From Symsagittifera roscoffensis (Eukaryota > Xenacoelomorpha > Acoela > Convolutidae), in NCBI RefSeq assembly GCF_963678635.1, contig NC_087062.1:95595705-95659704 (forward strand): 64,000 bases of DNA. Direction: 5' to 3'. Under the pieces are notes generated by a model, which saw only the letters and a program-made list of their open reading frames with translations, made no database searches and was not told the origin of the DNA. Positions 14,584 to 28,123 of the stretch are shown piece after piece; positions within the stretch are counted from its first letter, which is position 1; every line of letters begins with the position of its first letter. The position numbers and the translations under genes were made by a program.

Positions 14584-17500
14584 ATCTATTAATTTTTTGA
14601 TTGATTTTTTCTTCCTAATAACTATTACGCTCCATTGAGTTATTTAAGTGTTCTTAGAAGTTGTATAGGCTACAAGAACTTAAAATGTTGAAAAACTTCA
14701 CGAATCGATCAGAGCAGAAAACTTGTGCGTGTTTATCTTGAAACAGAAAAAATGTGTCAATTAGGCGCTCACGTATTGAAAAAAAATCACATTTAACCTT
14801 GATATTGCAGTTGGACTAGCGGTTAGGATTTGTGGCTTTACTAACAAGACACGGGTTCGACTCCCAAAATGGGACATCTATAAACAAAATTTAAATTAAT
14901 TTCTTTTTCCTTTTAACTATTACGCTCAGTTAAGTTCTTTGAGAGTTCTTTGAAGTTGTACAGGATACAAGAACTTAAAATGTTGCAAAACTTCATGAAT
15001 CGATCAGAGCAGAAAACTTGTGCGTTTTTATCTTCAAATAGAAAAAAGTACCATTAAAGCGCTCATTTATTCAAAAAAAATGCAAATAAAATTATTATCC
15101 CAGTTGGTCTAGCGGTCAGGATTTGTAGCTCTCACCCACAAGCCCCGGGTTCGTCTCGCGGAATGGGAAATCTATCAATTTTCAATTGATTTTTTCTTCC
15201 TATTAACAATTACGCTCAATTGAGTTCTTTAAGAGTTCTTTTAAGTTGTATAGGTTACAAGAACTTAAAATGTTGAAAAACTTCACGAACCGATCAGAGC
15301 AGAAAACTTGTGCGTGTTTATCTTCAAACAGAAAAAATGTGTCAATTAGGCGCTCACGTATTGAAAAAAAATCACATTTAACCTTGATATTGCAGCTGAA
15401 CTAGCGGTTAGGATTAGTGATTTTACTAACAAGACACGAGTTCGACTCCCGAAATGGGGAATCTATAAAAAAAAATTAAAACTAATTTCTTTTTCCTATT
15501 AGATATTACGCTCAATTGAGTTCTTTGAGATTTCTTTGAAGTTGTATAGGATACAAGAACTTAAAATGTTGCAAAACTTCTTGGATCGATCAGAGCAGAA
15601 AACTTAAGCGTGTTTATCTTCAAACAGAAAAACGTGCCAATTAGGCGCTCACTGTATTCGAAAAAAAATCACAATTAACCTTGAAATTGCAATTGGTCTA
15701 GCGGTTAGGATTAGTGGCTTTCACCAAAAAGACACGGGTTCGACTCCCGGAAATATGAAATCTATAAAAAAAAATTTAAAATTATTTTCTTTTTCTTATT
15801 AACTATTAGGCTCAATTGAGTTCTTTGAGAGTTCTTTGAAGTTGTATAGGATACAAGAACTTAAGATGTTGCAAAACTTCTTGGATCGATCAGAGCAGAA
15901 AACTTGTTGCTGTTTATCTTCAAACAGAAAAACGTGCCAATTAGGCGCTCACTGTTTTCGAAAAAAAAATCACAATTAACCTTGATATTGCAGTTGGTCT
16001 AGCGGCCAGGAGTTGAGGCTCTCACCCACAATGTCCCGGTTCGACTCCCGGACTGGGAAATTTTTTTCTTTTAGCTCAATTTTCAAAAAAAAACTGAAAT
16101 AATTTTTCAATAAGTATTTCGCTCAAATGTGTTCTTTGAAGCTGTATAGGATACAAGAACTTAAAATGTTGCAAAAGTTCTTGGATCGATCAGAGCATAA
16201 GACTTGTGTGTGTTTATCTTCAAATAGAAAAACTTGCCATTAAGGCGCTCATTTTATTCGAAAAAAAAAATACGGATAACATTGATATCCCAGTTGTTCT
16301 AGCGGTCAGGATTTGTAGCTCTCACCCACGAGGACCAGGTTCGACTCCCGCATTGGGAAATCTACTAAATTTTTAATTGATTTTTTCTTCCTATGAACTT
16401 TTACGCTCAATTGAGTTCTTTAGGAGTTCTTTGAAGTTGTATGGGTTACAAGAATTTGAAATGTTGCGAAACTTCTTGGATCGATCAGAGCAGAAAACTT
16501 GTGCGTGTTTATCCTCAAATAGAAAAAAGTGCCATTAATGCGCTCACAAAATTCGAAAAAATACAGATAAAATTGTTATCACAGTTGGTCTAGCGGTCAG
16601 GATTTGCGGCTCTCAGCCACAAGGCCTGGGTTCGACTCCCGGATTGGAAAATCTATTAATTTTTGATTGATTTTTTCTTCCTATTAACTATTACGCTCAA
16701 TTGAGTTATTTAAGTGTTCTTAGAAGTTGCATAGGTTACAAGAACTTAAAATGTTGAAAAACTTCACGAATCGATCAGAGCAGAAAACTTGTGCGTGTTT
16801 ATCTTCAAACAGAAAAATGTGTCAATTAGGCGCTCACATATTCGAATGAAATCACATTTAACCATGATATTGCAGTTGGTCTAGCGGTTAGGATTTGTGG
16901 CTTTACTAGCAAGACACGGGTTCGACTCCCAAAATGGGAAATCTGTAAAAAAAAATATAAATTAATTTCTTTTTCCTTTTAACTATTACGCTCAGTTAAG
17001 TTCTTTGAGAGTTCTTTGAAGTTGTACAGGATACAAAAACTTAAAATGTTGCAAAACTTCTGGGATCGATCAGAGCAGAAAACTTGTGCGTGTTTATCTT
17101 CAAATAGAAAAACGTGCCAATAATGCGCTCATTTTATTCGAAAAAAAATTCAGATAATATTATTATCGCAGTTGGTCTAGCGGTCAGGATTTGTGACTCT
17201 CGCCATCAAGGCCCGGGTTCGACTCCAGGATTGGAAAATCTATTAATTTTTGATTGATTTTTTTTCTTCCTATTAACTATTACGCTCAATTGAGTTCTTT
17301 AAGTGTTCTTTGAAGTTGTATAGGCTACAAGAACTTAAATTGTTGAAAACTTCATGAATCGATCAGAGCAGAAAACTTGTGCGTGTTTATCTTCAAATAG
17401 AAAAAAGTACCATTAAAGCGCTCATTTTATTCGAAAAAGAAATACAAATAAAATTATTATCCCATTTGGTCTAGCGGTCAGGATTTGTAGCTCTCAGCCA

Positions 17501-20500
17501 CAAGCCCCGGGTTCGACTCCCGGATTTGAAAAACTATAAATTTTTTAATTGATTTTTTCTTCCTATTAACTATTACGCTCAATTGAGTTCTTCAAGAGTT
17601 CTTTCAAGTTGTATAGGTTACAAGAACTTAAAATGTTGAAAAACTTCTGAATCGATCAGAGCAGAAAACTTGTGCGTGATTATCTTCAAACAGAAAAATG
17701 TTCCAATTAGGCGCTCACGTATTCGAAAAAAAAATACATTCAACCTTGATATTGCAGTTGGTCTAGCGGTCAGGATTTGTGGCTTTACTAGCAAGACACG
17801 GGTTCGACTCCCAAAATGGGAAATCTATAAAAAAAATGAAATTAATTTTTTTTCCTTTTAACTCTTACGCTCAATTGAATTCTTTGAGAGTTCTCTCAAG
17901 TTGTATAGGATACAATTACTTAAAATGTTGCAAAACTTCTTGGATCGATCAGAGCAGAAAACTTGTGCGTGTTTATCTTCAAATAGAAAAAGATGCCATT
18001 AATGCGCTCACAATATTCGAAAAAAAATACAGATAAAATGGATATCCCAGTTGGTCTAGCGGTCAGGATTTGTGGCTCTCACCCAAAAGGCTCGGGTTCG
18101 TCTAGCGGACTGGGGAATCTGTCAATTTTTCAATTGATTTTTTTTTCCTATTAACAATTACGCTCAATTGAGTTCTTTAAGAGTTCTTTTAAGTTGTATA
18201 GGTTACAAGAACTTAAAATGTTGAAAAACTTCACGAATCGATCAGAGCAGAAAACTTGTGCGTGTTTATCTTCAAATAGAAAAACGTCCCAATTAGGCGC
18301 TCACTGTATTCGAAAAAAAATACAGATAACAGTAATATCCCAGTTGGTCTAGCGGTCAGGATTTGTGACTCTCAACCACAAGGCCCGAGTTCGACTCCCG
18401 GACTGGTAAATCTAGTAATTTTTTAATTGATTTTTTCTTCCTATTAACTATTACGCTCAATTGAGTTCTTCAAGAGTTCTTTCAAGTTGTATAGGTTACA
18501 AGAACTTAAAATGTTGAAAAACTTCATGAATCTATCAGAGCAGAAAACTTGTGCGTGTTTATCTTCAAATAGAAAAAGGTGCCATTAATGCGCTCACAAT
18601 ATTCGAAAAAAAATACAGATAAAATGGATATCCCAGTTGGTCTAGCGGTCAGGATTTGTGGCTCTCACCCACAAGGTTTGGGTTCCACTCCCGGACAGGG
18701 AAATCTATAAATTTTTTAATTGATTTTTTCTTCCTATTAACTATTACGCTCAATTGAGTTCTTTAAGAGTTCTTTTAAGTTGTATAGGTTACAAGAACTT
18801 AAAATGTTGAAAAACTTCACGAATCGATCAGAGCAGAAAACTTGTGCGTGTTTAACTTCAAACAGAAAAAATGTGTCAATTAGGCGCTCACGTATTGAAA
18901 AAAAAATCACATTTAACCTTGATATTGCAGTTGAACTAGCGGTTAGGATTAGTGATTTTACTAACAAGACACGAGTTCGACTCCCGAAATGGGGAATCTA
19001 TAAAAAAAAATTAAAACTAATTTCTTTTTCCTATTAGATATTACGCTCAATTGAGTTCTTTGAGATTTCTTTGAAGTTGTATAGGATACAAGAACTTGAA
19101 ATGTTGCAAAACTTCTTGGATCAATCAGAGCATAAGACTTATGTGTGTTTATCTTCAAACAGAAAAACGTGCCAATTAGGCGCTCACTGTATTCGAAAAA
19201 AAAATCACAATTAACCTTGATATTGCAATTGCTCTAGCAGTTAGGATTAGTGGCTTTCACCAACAAGACACTGGTTCGACTCCCGGAAATATGAAATCCA
19301 TAAAAAAAAATTTAAAATTTTTTTCTTTTTCCTATTAACTATTACGCTCAATTGAGTTCTTTGAGAGTTCTTTGAAGTTGTATAGGATACAAGAACTTAA
19401 AATGTTGCAAAACTTCTTGGATCGATCAGAGCAGAAAACTTGTTGCTGTTTATCTTCAAACAGAAAAACGTGCTAATTAGGCGCCCACTGTTTTCGAAAA
19501 AAAAATCACAATTAACCTTGATATTGCAGTTGGTCTAGCGGTCAGGAGTCAGGAGTTGAGGCTCTCACCCACAATGTCCCGGTTCGACTCCCGGACTGGG
19601 AAAATTTTTTCTTTTAGCTCATTTTTCAAATAAAAACTGATATAATTTCTTAATAAGTATTTCGCTCAAATGTGTTCTTTGAAGCTGTATAGGATACAAG
19701 AACTTAAAATGTTGAGATATTTCATGGATCGACCATAGTAGAAAACTTGTGCGCCTTTGCCTTCGAAAAAAAAACGTGCCAATTAGGCGTTCACTTTAAT
19801 GGGACAAAATTACACCTAACCTTCATCTCCCAGTTGGTCTAGCAGTTAGGATTTGTGGATTACACCCACAAGACCCGGGTTAGACTCCTGGAATGGAAAA
19901 TCTATGAAAAAAATAAAATTGATTTCTTTTTCCCAATAACTATTACGCTCAATTGAGTTCTTTGAGAGTTCTTTGAAGTTGTATAGGATACAAGAATTTT
20001 AAAAGTTGCAAAACTTCTTGGATCGATCAGAGCAGAAAACCTGTGCGTGTTTATCTTCAAATAGAAAAACGAGCCATTAAGGCGCTCACTTTGTTCTAAG
20101 AAATTACAGATAATATTAATATCCCAGTTGGTCTAGCGGTCAGGATTTGTGGCTCTAACTCAAAAGGACCGGTTTCGACTCCTGGACTGGGAAATCTATT
20201 AAGTTTTTAATTGATTTTTTCTTCCTATTAATTATTACGCTCAATTGAGTTCTTTAAGAGTTCTTTGTAGTTGTATAGGTTACAAGAACTTAAAATGTTG
20301 CAAAACTTCTTGGATCGATCAGAGCATAAGACTTATGTGTGTTTATCTTCAAATAGAAAAACGTGCCATTAAGGCGCTCATTTTATTCAAAAAAAAATAC
20401 GGATAACATTAATATCTCAGTTGTTCTAGCGGTCAGGATTTGTAGCTCTCACCCACAAGGACCGGGTTCGACTCCCTGACTGGGAAAGCTATTAATTTTT

Positions 20501-23351
20501 TAATTGATTTTTTTCTTCCTATTAATTATTACGCTCAATTGAGTTCTTTAAGAGTTCTTTGAAGTTGTGTAGGTTACAAAAACTTAAAATGTTCCAAAAC
20601 TTCGTGGATCGATCAGAGCATAAGACTTATGTGTGTTTATCTTCAAATAGAAAAACGTGCCATTAAGGCGCTCATTTTATTCAAAAAAAAATACGGATAA
20701 CATTAATATCTCAGTTGTTCTAGCGGTCAGGATTTGTAGCTCTCACCCACAAGGACCGGGTTCGACTCCCTGACTGGGAAAGCTATTAATTTTTTAATTG
20801 ATTTTTTTCTTCCTATTAATTATTACGCTCAATTGAGTTCTTTAAGAGTTCTTTGAAGTTGTGTAGGTTACAAAAACTTAAAATGTTCCAAAACTTCGTG
20901 GATCGATCAGAGCATAAGACTTGTGCGTGTTTATCTTCAAATAGAAAAACGCGCCATTGAGGCGCTCAGTTTAATCGAAAAAAAAATACAGATAACATTA
21001 ATATCCCAGTTGGTCTGGCGGTAAGGATTCGGAGCTCTCAACCATAAGGCCCAGGTTCGACTCCCGCACTGGGGAATCTATCAAATTTTTAATTGATTTT
21101 TTCTTCCTATTAATTATTACGCTCAATTGAGTTCTTTAAGAGTTCTTTGAAGTTGTATAGGTTACAAGAATTTGAAATGTTGCGAAACTTCTTGGATCGA
21201 TCAGAGCATAAGACTTGTGCGTGTTTATCTTCAAATAGAAAAACGCGCCAATAAGGCGCTCAGTTTATTCAGAAAAAAACACAGACAAAATTAATATCCC
21301 AGTTGGTCTAGCGGTCAGGACTTGTAGCTCTCACCCACAAGGAACAGGTTCGACTCCCGCATTGGGAAATCTACTACACTTTTAATTGATTTTTTCTTCC
21401 TATGAACTTTTACGCTCAATTGAATTCTTTAAGAGTTCTTTGAAGTTGTATAGGTTACAAGAACTTAAAATAATGAAAAACTCCTAGGAACGATCAGAGC
21501 AGAAAACTTGTGCGTGTTTATCTTCAAACAGAAAAAGGTGCCAATTAGGCGCTCACTGTTTTCGAAAAAATCACATTTAACCTTGATTTTGCAAATGGCC
21601 TAGAGGTCAGAATTTGTGACTCTCACCCACAAAGCCCGGGTTCGACAACCGGACAGGGAAAAATTTTTCTTTTAGCTCAAACTTCAAAAAAAAATTGAAA
21701 TGAATTTCTCAACAAGTATTTCGCTCAAAAGAATTCTTTGAAGCTGTATAGGATACAAAAACTTAAAGGTTGAGAATTTTCATGGATCGACCATAGTAGA
21801 AAACTTGTGCGTGTTTATCTTCAAATAGAAAAACGCGCCAATTAGGCGCTCACTGTGTTCGAAAAAAATACAGATAACAGTAATATCCCAGTTGGTCTAG
21901 AGGTCAGGATTTGTAGCTCTCACCCACAAGGACCGAGTTCGACTCCCGGACTGGGGAATCTATCAAATTTTTAATTGATTTTTTCTTCCTATTAATTATT
22001 ACGCTCAATTGAGTTTTTTAAGAGTTCTTTGAAGTTGTATAGGTTACAAGAATTTGAAATGTTGCGAAACTTCTTGGATCGATCAGAGCATAAGACTTGT
22101 GCGTGTTTATCTTCATATAGAAAAACGCGCCAATAAGGCGCTCAGTTTATTCAGAAAAAAAATACAGATAAAATTAATATCCCAGTTGGACTAGTGGTCA
22201 GGATTGGTAGCTCTCACCCACAAGGACCAGGTTCGACTCCCGTATTCGGAAATCTACTACATTTTTAATTGATTTTTTCTTCCTATGAACTTTTACGCTC
22301 AATTGAGTTCCTTAAGAGTTCTTTGAAGTTGTATAGGTTACAAGAACTTAAAATGTTGAAAAACTCCTAGGAACGATCAGAGCAGAAAACTTGTGCGTGT
22401 TTATCTTCAAACAGAAAAAGGTGCCAATTAGGCGCTCACTGTTTTTGAAAAAATCACATTAAAGCTTGATTTTGCAAATAGCCTAGAGGTCAGAATTTGT
22501 GACTCTCACCCACAAAGCCCGGGTTCGACTACCGGACAGGGAAATTTTTTTCTTTTAGCTCAAATTTCAAAAAAAAATTGAAATGAATTTCTCAACAAGT
22601 ATTTCGCTCAAAAGAATTCTTTGAAGCTGTATAGGATACAAAAACTTAAATGTTGAGAACCTTCATAGATCGACCTTAGTAGAAAACTTGTGCGTCTTTG
22701 CCTTCGAAAAGAAAAACGTGCCGATTAGGCGTTGATTTTATGGGGACAAAATTACACCTAACCTTCATATCCCAGTTGGTCTAGCAGTTAGGAGTGGTGG
22801 ATTTCACCCACAAGACCCGGTTAGACTCCCGGAATGGGAAATCTATGGAAAAATTAAAATTGATTTCTTTTTCCTAATAAATATTACGCTCAATTGAGTT
22901 CTTTGAGAGTTCTTTGAAGTTGTATAAAATACAAGAGTTTAAAATGTTGCAAAACTTCTTGGATCGATCAGAGCAGTAAACCTGTGCGTGTTTATCTTTA
23001 AATAGAAAAACGAGCCATTAAGGCGCTCACTGTATTCTAAAAAAATACAGATAAAATTAACATCCAAGTTGGTCTAGCGGTCAGGATTTGTGGCTCTCAC
23101 CCACAAGGCCTGGGTTCGACTCCCGGACTGGTGAAACTATTAATTTTTAAATGATTTTTTCTTCCTATTAACTATCGCACAATTGAGTTCTTTAAGATGT
23201 CTTTGAAGTTGTATAGGTTACAAGAACTTAAATTGCTGAAAAACTTCATGAATCGTTCAGGGCAGAAAACTTCTGCGTGTTTGTTTTCAAATAGAAAAAC
23301 GTGCCATTAAAGCGCTCACTTAATTCCAAAAAAATACAGCTATACTTGACA

Positions 23352-23423
23352 TCCCAGTTGGTCTAGCGGTCAGGATTTGTGGCTCTCACCCACAAGGCCC
23401 GGTTTCGACTCCCGGACTGGGAA
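23352..23423 (+). pseudogene. tRNA-Glu(CTC)-like, one T-stem mismatch
   Basis: Acceptor and anticodon stems are perfect and the anticodon is CTC. The B box reads GTTTCGACTCC, which breaks the universal 53-61 base pair, so transcription and folding are doubtful. Confidence 0.6.
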
Positions 23424-24232
23424 ATCTATTCATTTTTCAATTGATTTTTTCTTCCCATTAACTATTACGCTCAATTGAGTTCTTTAAGGTTTCTTTGATG
23501 TTGAATAGGTTACAAGAACTTAAATTGTTGAAAAACTTCATGAATCGATCAGAGCAGAAAACTTGTGCGTGTTTATCTTCAAATAGAAAAACGTGCCATT
23601 AAGGCGCTCACTGTATTCGAAAAAAAATCACATTTAATCTTGATATTTCAGTTGGTCTAGCGGTTAGGATCTGTGGCTTCACTATCAAGACACGGGTTGG
23701 ACTCCCGGAATGGGAAATCTATAAAAAAAAAATTAAAATTAATTTCTTTTTCCTATTAGCTATTACGCTCAATTGAGCTCTTTGAGAGTTCTTTGAAGTT
23801 GTATAGGATACAAGAACTGTTGCAAACTTCTTGGATCGATCAGAGCAGAAAACTTGTGCGTGTTTATCTTCAAATAGAAAAAAAACGTGCCATTAAGGCG
23901 CTCACTTAATTCGAAAAAAAATACATATAACATTGACAACCCAGTTGGTCTAGCGGTCAGGATATGTGGCTCTCACCCACAAGGCCCGGGTTCGACTCCC
24001 GGACTAGGAAATCTCTTCATTTGTCAATTGATTTTTTCTTACTATTAACTATTACGCTCAATTGAGTTCATTAAGATTTTTGTGAAGTTGTATAGAATAC
24101 AAGAACTCAAAATGTTGCAAAACTTCTTGGATCGATCAGAGCAGAAAACTTGTGCGTAATTATCTTCAAATAGAAAAACGTGTCATTAAGGCGCTCACTG
24201 TATTCCAAAAAAAAATACAGATAACAGTAAAA

Positions 24233-24304
24233 GCCCAGTTGGTCTAGCGGTCAGGATTTGTGGCTCTCACCCACAAGGCCCGGGTTCGACTCCCGGACTG
24301 GGAA
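24233..24304 (+). pseudogene. tRNA-Glu(CTC)-like, first acceptor pair lost
   Basis: The sequence equals the intact family member except that it begins with G, giving a G-A mismatch at the 1-72 pair. A and B boxes are consensus, so it could still be transcribed. Confidence 0.55.
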
Positions 24305-25696
24305 GTCTATTAATTTTTCAATTGATTTTTTCTTCCTTCTAACTATTACGCTCAATTGAGTTCTTTAAGATTTCTTTGAAGTTGTATAGGTTACAAGAAT
24401 CTAAATTGCTGAAAAGCTTCATGAATCGTTCAGTGCAGAAAACTTGAGCGTGTTTATCTTCAAACAGAAAAACGTGCCAATTAGGCGATCACTGTATTCG
24501 AAAAAAATCACATTTAACCATGATATTGCACTTGGTCTAGCGGTTAGGATTAGTGGCTTTCACCAACAAGGCCCGGGTTCGACTCCCGGACTGGGAAATC
24601 TATTAATTTTGCAATTGATTTTTTCTTCCTTCTAACTATTACGCTCAATTGAGTTCTTTAAATTTTTTTTGAAGTTGTATAGGTTACAAGAATCTAAATT
24701 GCTGAAAAGCTTCATGAATCGTTCAGTGCAGAAAACTTGAGCGTGTTTATCTTCAAACAGAAAAACGTGCCGATTAGGCGCTCACTGTATTCGAAAAAAA
24801 ACCACATTTAACCTTGATATTGCACTTGGTCTAGCAGTTAGGATCTGTGGCTTCACAAACAAGACACGGGTTCGACTCCCGGAATGGGAAATCTATAAAA
24901 AAAAATTAAAATTAATTTCTTTTTCCTATTAGCTATTACGCTCAATTGAGCTCTTTGAGAGTTCTTTGAAGTTGTATAGGATCCAAGAACTTAAAATGTT
25001 GCAAAACTTCTTGGATCGATCAGAGCAGAAAACTTGTGCGTGTTTATCTTCAAATAGAAAAACGTGCCATAAAGGCGCTCACTTTATTCTAAAACTTACA
25101 GATAAAATTAATATGCCAGTTGGTCTAGCGTTCAGGATTTGTGGCTTTCACCCACAAGGCCCGGGTTCGGCTCCATGACTGGGAAATCTATTAATGTTTC
25201 AAATGATTTTTTTTTCCTATTAACTATTACGCTCAATTGAGTTCTTTAAGATTTCTTTAAAGTTGTATAGGTTACAAGAACCTAAATTGCTGAAAAACTT
25301 CACGAATCGTTAAGGGCAGAAAACTTGTGTGTGTTTATCTTCAAACAGAAAAACGTGCCAATTAGGCGCTCACTGTATTCAAAAAAAATCACATTTAACC
25401 TTGATATTGCACTTGGTCTAGCAGTTAGGATCTGTGGCTTCACAAACAAGACACGGGTTCGACTCCCGGAATGGGAAATCTATAAAAAAAAAAATTAATT
25501 TCTTTTTCCTATTAGCTATTTCGCTCAATTGAGCTCTGTGAGAGTTCTTTGAAGTTGTATAGGATCCAAGAACTTAAAATGTTGCAAAACTTCTTGGATC
25601 GATCAGAGCAGAAAACTTGTGCGTGTTTATCTCCAAATAGAAAAACGTGCCATAAAGGCGCTCACTTTATTCTAAAAATTACAGATAATATTAATA

Positions 25697-25768
25697 TCCC
25701 AGTTGGTCTAGCGGTCAGGATATGTGGCGGATACCCACAAGGCCCGGGTTCGACTCCCGGACTGGTGA
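25697..25768 (+). pseudogene. tRNA-Glu-derived sequence with loop CGGATAC
   Basis: The stem TGTGG/CCACA is kept but the loop is CGGATAC. This puts GAT at the anticodon position and loses the near-universal T33, so decoding is unlikely. The acceptor 3' strand ACTGGTG is mismatched. The same variant is amplified at 26288-26359, 27463-27534 and 28931-29002 by the two-unit higher-order repeat. Confidence 0.55.
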
Positions 25769-25992
25769 ATCTATTAATTTTTCAAATGATTTTTTCTTCC
25801 TATTAACTATTACGCTCAATTGAGTTCTTTAAGATTTTTTTGAAGTTGTATAGGTTACAAGAACTTAAATTGCTAAAAAAACTTCATGAATCGATCAGAG
25901 CAGAAAATTTGTGCGTGTTTATCTGCAAATAGAAAAACGTGCCATTAAGGCGCTCACTTAATACCAAAGAAAAAATACAGCTAACATTGACA

Positions 25993-26064
25993 TCCCAGTT
26001 GGTCTAGCGGTCAGGAGTTGTGGCTCTCACCCACAAGGCCCGGGTTCGACTCCCGGAATGGGAA
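25993..26064 (+). pseudogene. tRNA-Glu(CTC)-like, one acceptor mismatch
   Basis: Anticodon stem, CTC anticodon, T arm and both boxes are intact. The 3' acceptor strand is AATGGGA, giving a G-A mismatch at pair 6-67. A near-identical copy lies at 26585-26656 in the next higher-order block. Confidence 0.6.
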
Positions 26065-26584
26065 ATCTATAAAAAAAAATTAAAATTAATTTCTTTTTCT
26101 TATTAGCTATTACTCTCAATTGAGCTCTTTGAGAGTTCTTTGAAGTTGTATAGGATCCAAGAACTTAAAATGTTGCAAAACTTCTTGGATCGATCAGAGC
26201 AGAAAACTTGTGCGTGTTTATCTCCAAATAGAAAAACGTGCCATAAAGGCGCTCACTTTATTCTAAAAATTACAGATAATATTAATATCCCAGTTGGTCT
26301 AGCGGTCAGGATATGTGGCGGATACCCACAAGGCCCGGGTTCGACTCCCGGACTGGTGAATCTATTAATTTTTCAAATGATTTTTTGTTCCTATTAACTA
26401 TTACGCTCAATTGAGTTCTTTAAGATTTTTTTGAAGTTGTATAGGTTACAAGAACTTAAATTGCTAAAAAAAACTTCATGAATCGATCAGAGCAGAAAAT
26501 TTGTGCGTGTTTATCTGCAAATAGAAAAATGTGCCATTAAGGCGCTCACTTAATACCAAAGAAAAAATACAGCTAACATTGACA

Positions 26585-26656
26585 TCCCAGTTGGTCTAGC
26601 GGTCAGGAGTTGTGGCTCTCACCCACAAGGCCCGGGTTCGACTCCCGGAATGGGAA
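26585..26656 (+). pseudogene. tRNA-Glu(CTC)-like, one acceptor mismatch
   Basis: This is the higher-order-repeat twin of the copy at 25993, with the same AATGGGA acceptor change and otherwise intact arms and promoter boxes. Confidence 0.6.
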
Positions 26657-26879
26657 ATCTATAAAAAAAAATTAAAATTAATTTCTTTTTCCTATTAGCT
26701 ATTACTCTCAATTGAGCTCGTTGAGAGTTCTTTGAAGTTGTATAGGATCCAAGAACTTAAAATGTTGCAAAACTTCTTGGATCGATCAGAGCAGAAAACT
26801 TGTGCGTGTTTATCTTCAAATAGAAAAACGTGCCATAAAGGCGCTCACTTTATTCTAAAATTTACAGATAATATTAATA

Positions 26880-26951
26880 TCCCAGTTGGTCTAGCGTTCA
26901 GGATTTGTGGCTTTCACCCACAAGGCCCGGGTTCGGCTCAATGACTGGGAA
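26880..26951 (+). pseudogene. tRNA-Glu(TTC)-like with broken T arm
   Basis: Acceptor (TCCCAGT/ACTGGGA) and anticodon stems are perfect and the loop CTTTCAC gives anticodon TTC. The T-arm 3' strand is mutated (GGTTCGGCTCA), destroying the B box, and the D arm reads AGCGTTCAGG. Related TTC units lie at 4,551, 6,592 and 25,114, all with box or stem damage. No fully intact TTC copy is seen. Confidence 0.6.
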
Positions 26952-27758
26952 ATCTATTAATGTTTCAAATGATTTTTTTTTCCTATTAACTATTACGCTC
27001 AATTGAGTTCTTTAAGATTTCTTTAAAGTTGTATAGGTTACAAGAACCTAAATTGCTGAAAAACTTCATGAATCGTTAAGGGCAGAAAACTTGTGTGTGT
27101 TTATCTTCAAACAGAAAAACGTGCCAATTAGGCGCTCACTGTATTCAAAAAAAATCACATTTAACCTTGATATTGCACTTGGTCTAGCAGTTAGGATCTG
27201 TGGCTTCACAAACAAGACACGGGTTCGACTCCCGGAATGGGAAATCTATAAAAAAAAAAATTAATTTCTTTTTCCTATTAGCTATTACGCTCAATTGAGC
27301 TCTTTGAGAGTTCTTTGAAGTTGTATAGGATCCAAGAACTTAAAATGTTGCAAAACTTCTTGGATCGATCAGAGCAGAAAACTTGTGCGTGTTTATCTTC
27401 AAATAGAAAAACGTGCTATAAAGGCGCTCACTTTATTCTAAAAATTACAGATAATATTAATATCCCAGTTGGTCTAGCGGTCAGGATATGTGGCGGATAC
27501 CCACAAGGCCCGGGTTCGACTCCCGGACTGGTGAATCTATTAATTTTTCAAATGATTTTTTTCTTCCTATTAACTATTACGCTCAATTGAGTTCTTTAAG
27601 ATTTTTTTGAAGTTGTATAGGTTACAAGAACTTAAATTGCTAAAAAAAACTTCATGAATCGATCAGAGCAGAAAATTTGTGCGTGTTTATCTGCAAATAG
27701 AAAACGTGCCATTAAGGCGCTCACTTAATACCAAAAAAAAATACAGCTAACATTGACA

Positions 27759-27830
27759 TCCCAGTTGGTCTAGCGGTCAGGAGTTGTGGCTCTCACCCAC
27801 AAGGCCCGGGTTCGACTCCCGGACTGGGGA
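27759..27830 (+). pseudogene. tRNA-Glu(CTC)-like, near-intact
   Basis: All arms pair. The only stem change is a T-G wobble at the first acceptor pair (ACTGGGG), plus 'aggagttg' in place of 'aggatttg' outside stems. It may be functional. It is the best candidate after the five perfect copies. Confidence 0.5.
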
Positions 27831-28051
27831 ATCTATTCATTTTTCAATTGATTTTTTCTTCCTATTAACTATTACGCTCAATTGAATTCTTTAAGTTTTC
27901 TTTGAAGTTGTATAGGTTACAAGAACTTAAATTGTTGAAAAACTGCATGAATCGATCAGAGCAGAAAACTTGTGCGTGTTTATCTTCAAATAGAAAAAAC
28001 GTGTCATTAAGGCGCTCACTTAATTCGAAAAAAATTCAGCTAACATTGACA

Positions 28052-28123
28052 TCCCAGTTGGTCTAGCGGTCAGGATTTGTGGCTCTGACTCACAAGGCCC
28101 GGGTTCGATTCCCGGACTGGTAA
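28052..28123 (+). pseudogene. tRNA-Glu(CTC)-like, acceptor mismatch
   Basis: Anticodon CTC sits in loop CTCTGAC with one G-T wobble in the stem. The T arm is intact. The acceptor 3' strand ACTGGTA mismatches pair 2-71. Confidence 0.5.

Larger units (their letters stand above)
12141..23340 (+). repeat. Mixed, diverged section of the satellite with a variant 3' flank subtype
   Basis: Tandem tRNA-Glu-like units continue without a gene. A distinct unit subtype has the 3' flank 'aaatttttttcttttagctc' followed by 'tatttcgctcaaatgtgttc' or 'tatttcgctcaaaagaattc' instead of the usual flank. It occurs near 12,808, 13,994, 16,057, 19,600, 21,660 and 22,545, and again near 31,940. Its neighbour is a unit with a 'gacaaaattacacctaacct' spacer. 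Near 20,410-21,000 a single unit ('ctcagttgttctagcgg') is tandemly duplicated almost exactly, 295 bp apart. No tRNA body in this section passes all stem checks. Confidence 0.75.
25549..27830 (+). repeat. Two-unit higher-order repeat (about 590 bp)
   Basis: Blocks starting 'gaagttgtataggatccaag' recur at about 25,549, 26,140, 26,732 and 27,315, a spacing of 583-592 bp. Each pairs a unit with an altered anticodon loop (cggatac) or a TTC loop with a unit carrying a tRNA-Glu(CTC)-like body or a decayed partner. The BamHI-like 'ggatcc' in the spacer is diagnostic of this subtype. Confidence 0.75.
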
